Assembly: GCA_026014585.1 (NCBI GenBank)
Contig: JAOZIA010000010.1
Span: 49,671 to 113,670 of the forward strand
Source of the DNA: Candidatus Bathyarchaeota archaeon
GTDB taxonomy: Archaea > Thermoproteota > Bathyarchaeia > Bathyarchaeales > Bathycorpusculaceae
Reading direction: 5' to 3'
DNA: 64,000 bases
The number at the start of each line of letters is the position of its first letter. Within the stretch, counting starts at the first letter, position 1. This document shows positions 62,148 through 64,000 of the stretch, piece after piece. The translations under genes and the position numbers were made by a program. The notes beneath the pieces are model-generated. The model did not search any database. It was not told the DNA's origin and saw nothing but the letters and a program-made list of their open reading frames with translations.

Positions 62148-63419
62148 TTGGCTTTAGACCCAGTATTGAATGCAATCGTTACGATTTGTATTCTAGTTTT
62201 CTCAGCCAAGATTCTGGGTGAACTCTTTTCACGCTACAAGATTCCCTCGGTTCTTGGCGAGTTGGCAGCGGGTATTTTGCTGGGTCCTTACGCGTTTGGT
62301 AGCCTGCTCAATATTGGTGGAACTCCCCTGATTGAGCTTAATGAGATTGTGCGGGCTTTTGGTGAAATTGGCGGTATTTTGATTCTGTTTATTGCTGGGT
62401 TAGAGATGACTTTTACTGACTTCCGAAAGGTTGGTGTTCCAAGCTTTATTGTTGGAGCTTTAGGTGTTGTGGTTCCTTTTATTATCGGGTACGGTTTTTG
62501 CACGTTAATAGGCTATGACATTATTGTTAGTCTTGTTGTCGCTGCAGCTCTAGTAGCAACAAGCATTTCAATAACTTCACTTGTCTTGATTGAACTCAAG
62601 CAGATGCACCGAGTGGAATCTAAGATGATGATTAGTGCAGCTGTGGTTGATGACGTTTTAGGCTTGGCAGTTTTAGGTGTCATCGTCTCATTCATTTCCT
62701 CTTCAGCACCGATTGAACCCTTAAACGTGATTATCTTAATTTCAACCTCGCTTGCTCTGTGGTTGGCATTAACAGTTTTCTCCTCGTTTGTACTGCCCAG
62801 ACTACTCAATTACATTTCTAAAGGCAACTCAGATGCTACAGTTGAAGCAACCGCTACTGCTTCCTGTTTTGGTGCTTCCGCGCTGGCAGCCGCAGTTGGC
62901 TTGTCACCAATTGTCGGTGCTTTTGCAGCTGGAATGGCGATTGCCAGTTCAAACACTATTGAAAAAATCCGTGCTTACGCCCAAAAACTCAGTATAGTGT
63001 TTTCCCCAATATTCTTCGCGTTAGCCGGAGCAGCCTTCAACATCAGAAGCTTTCTCACTTTAGACTGGCACTTCTACGCCTTCTTCTTTGCCTTAGTAAT
63101 ATTGGCTGTTGCAAGCAAACTGCTTGGATGTGGATTGCCTGCTGCACTGTTTTTGAAAAATCGTGCTAAAGGAATGAAAGTTGGTATCGGCATGATTTCC
63201 AGAGGTGAAGTCGGCTTGATTGTGGCTGGTGTAGCCATTTCTGCTGGCGCCAGAACTGAGAGCACTTACGCGGCAATTCTGGGTATGATAATGATTACCA
63301 CTGTTCTCACGCCGCTTATGCTGCGTCGAGCCGCTGACAAAGAACCCCCTGAAGAAGTTCCACCAGAAGAGACCGACGACAAATCATCACCTGACTATAT
63401 CCCAACCTACCCTCTATAG
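62148..63419 (+). CDS. CPA2-family cation:proton antiporter
   Basis: A 423-residue transporter with about 12-13 membrane helices. FSRYKIPSVLGELAAGILLGP, GGILILFIAGLEM and SAAVVDDVLGLAVLGVIV (the ion-binding Asp pair) are CPA2/NapA-like. The C-terminus is short, acidic and cytoplasmic (EEVPPEETDDKSS), with no RCK/TrkA domain. Exchanges Na+ or K+ for H+. Followed by a repeat copy. Confidence 0.9.
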   Translation: MALDPVLNAIVTICILVFSAKILGELFSRYKIPSVLGELAAGILLGPYAFGSLLNIGGTPLIELNEIVRAFGEIGGILILFIAGLEMTFTDFRKVGVPSFIVGALGVVVPFIIGYGFCTLIGYDIIVSLVVAAALVATSISITSLVLIELKQMHRVESKMMISAAVVDDVLGLAVLGVIVSFISSSAPIEPLNVIILISTSLALWLALTVFSSFVLPRLLNYISKGNSDATVEATATASCFGASALAAAVGLSPIVGAFAAGMAIASSNTIEKIRAYAQKLSIVFSPIFFALAGAAFNIRSFLTLDWHFYAFFFALVILAVASKLLGCGLPAALFLKNRAKGMKVGIGMISRGEVGLIVAGVAISAGARTESTYAAILGMIMITTVLTPLMLRRAADKEPPEEVPPEETDDKSSPDYIPTYPL

Positions 63420-63499
63420 GGTATGTGTGTTTGGTTGATGCTTTTTTATACAGAAAACTGGTTTTCAACATTTAATTAGTAAAAATGTCGACATTAGGG

Positions 63500-63549
63500 G
63501 ACCTCCCCTCTATGGTTTCTGCATTGTATTTCTAATAGGCTCCAAATAG
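63500..63549 (+). repeat. Dispersed intergenic repeat, copy D
   Basis: GACCTCCCCTCTATGGTTTC, TGCATTGTATTTC, then the 18-base module CTAATAGGCTCCAAATAG. Differs from copy A1 at four positions. It lies between the converging antiporter gene and the surface protein at the window edge, in a 230-base gap that otherwise holds only A/T-rich sequence near 63630-63646, possibly terminators. Confidence 0.85.
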
Positions 63550-63649
63550 ACGGTAAATAGGTTGGCAAAATAAGAAGAGGTTGGTTGGATGTTAGTCTTC
63601 TCTCAATTTGAATATTTTGACTGCTGCCACAAAAATTATTTTTTTGTAG

Positions 63650-64000
63650 TCAGAGCTGTGTTGTTTTGGCGGGTTTGGTGTGTCTGGAACGGTATGTTGC
63701 TATGCTTATGGCGGCGATTATGGATGTGATGGTTGCGCCTGTGATTAGTGTGGCTGTTTCTGTCAGGTTGGGGTGCGTGCTGGTTGGGGCTGTCGCGTTG
63801 ATGGTGAAATGGAATGTTGAGATTGAGTGGTAGATTGATTTTGGGTTGGTGCTGTTGGGTCCTTCGTAGATGGTTATGTTGTGTGTTCCGTTTGGTAGCT
63901 GTGGTAGTGTTGTGTTGCAGTTCCAAGTGTATACTGTGTATGGGTCATATGGCCAGTCGGTGACTTCGTATTGGCTGATGACTGTTTGATTTAATTTGCC
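63650..64000 (-). CDS. Partial surface protein with C-terminal membrane anchor
   Basis: Read on the minus strand, the frame is open from the window edge (64000) to TGA at 63650-63652 (116 codons). It shows a beta-rich ectodomain with N-glycosylation sites (NQT, NTT, NGT, NIT, NAT, NLT), then a hydrophobic anchor (ATITSIIAAISIATY) and a short basic tail (RSRHTKPAK). The tail resembles the C-termini of other bathyarchaeal-type surface proteins in this window. The N-terminus is outside. Confidence 0.65.
   Translation of the reverse strand, partial: GKLNQTVISQYEVTDWPYDPYTVYTWNCNTTLPQLPNGTHNITIYEGPNSTNPKSIYHSISTFHFTINATAPTSTHPNLTETATLITGATITSIIAAISIATYRSRHTKPAKTTQL

Noticed and set aside
63636..63926. 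His/Asn/Thr-rich minus-strand frame at the right edge
   Set aside because: Another minus-strand frame over the same bases encodes a sensible beta-rich ectodomain with sequons and a membrane anchor; the His-rich one is its shadow.

Overview
The window looks like a chromosomal segment from an archaeon of the TACK group, most likely a Bathyarchaeia-type lineage. That placement is an inference from gene content. Supporting genes are TFB, Gar1, Alba, L7Ae-S28e-L24e, S3Ae, S26e, an archaeal-type PGK, CofD, DGGGP-synthase-like UbiA, a tetraether-lipid-synthase-like radical SAM protein, a CDP-alcohol transferase and many small zinc ribbons. Promoters are archaeal (TTTAWA boxes, some leaderless starts mixed with Shine-Dalgarno starts). 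There is one tRNA (Ala-TGC), no rRNA and no CRISPR array, and no phage or IS element was recognised.

Layout. 1-3.4 kb: an edge membrane protein and three glycosyltransferases. 3.4-5.1 kb: a broken secreted beta-helix gene. 5.1-7.5 kb: a DUF362 plus radical SAM pair. 7.6-13.7 kb: cobamide nucleotide-loop assembly (cbiB, cobY, cobS, cobT-like, a COG2102 ATPase, and divergent cobZ), interrupted by a frameshifted surface-protein gene. 13.9-16.1 kb: TFB-gar1, then L7Ae-S28e-L24e. 16.2-23 kb: an ASCH protein, then a complete diaminopimelate/lysine operon dapA-dapB-asd-lysA-dapF-dapL. 23-27 kb: alpha-glucan genes (two GT4-type proteins, one of them only half length, a wHTH protein and GH57). 27-33.7 kb: a membrane-bound regulator, pgk, a bacterial-type gap, an HTH regulator, alba, an Mrp ATPase and tRNA-Ala. 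33.8-37.6 kb: a small accessory zone (methyltransferase, TrmB, NitrOD5-like, Cys-rich and zinc-ribbon proteins). 37.7-41.2 kb: surface and low-complexity membrane proteins. 41.3-46.7 kb: housekeeping (ABM, Rieske, PhoU-like, cofD, moaE, S3Ae, serS). 46.8-50.3 kb: glycosylation and another zinc-ribbon-tailed membrane protein. 50.4-52.6 kb: a methylene-H4MPT dehydrogenase and MscS. 52.7-57.5 kb: a second cobY-cobS pair, divergent from an SDR-UbiA-radical SAM operon that looks lipid-related. 57.5-64 kb: Mut7-C, pyrC, a CBS protein, DUF4438, S26e, a CDP-alcohol transferase, a CPA2 antiporter and an edge surface protein.

Most notable observations: (1) a roughly 45-50 bp dispersed intergenic repeat with four full copies and one degenerate copy, three of the loci lying between converging genes; (2) a second, diverged CobY/CobS pair sharing a short divergent promoter region with a probable membrane-lipid operon; (3) two membrane proteins with an extracellular domain, one transmembrane helix, a flexible cytoplasmic linker and a C-terminal zinc ribbon, plus a third with a prion-like tail but no ribbon; (4) a bacterial-type GAPDH beside an archaeal PGK; (5) several broken genes whose frameshifts all fit single-base deletions, mostly in homopolymers, so sequencing error and real decay have to be separated; (6) several genes of 28-48 codons with clear starts or zinc-ribbon signatures.

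All calls come from reading the sequence and from memory of protein families. No database search was run.
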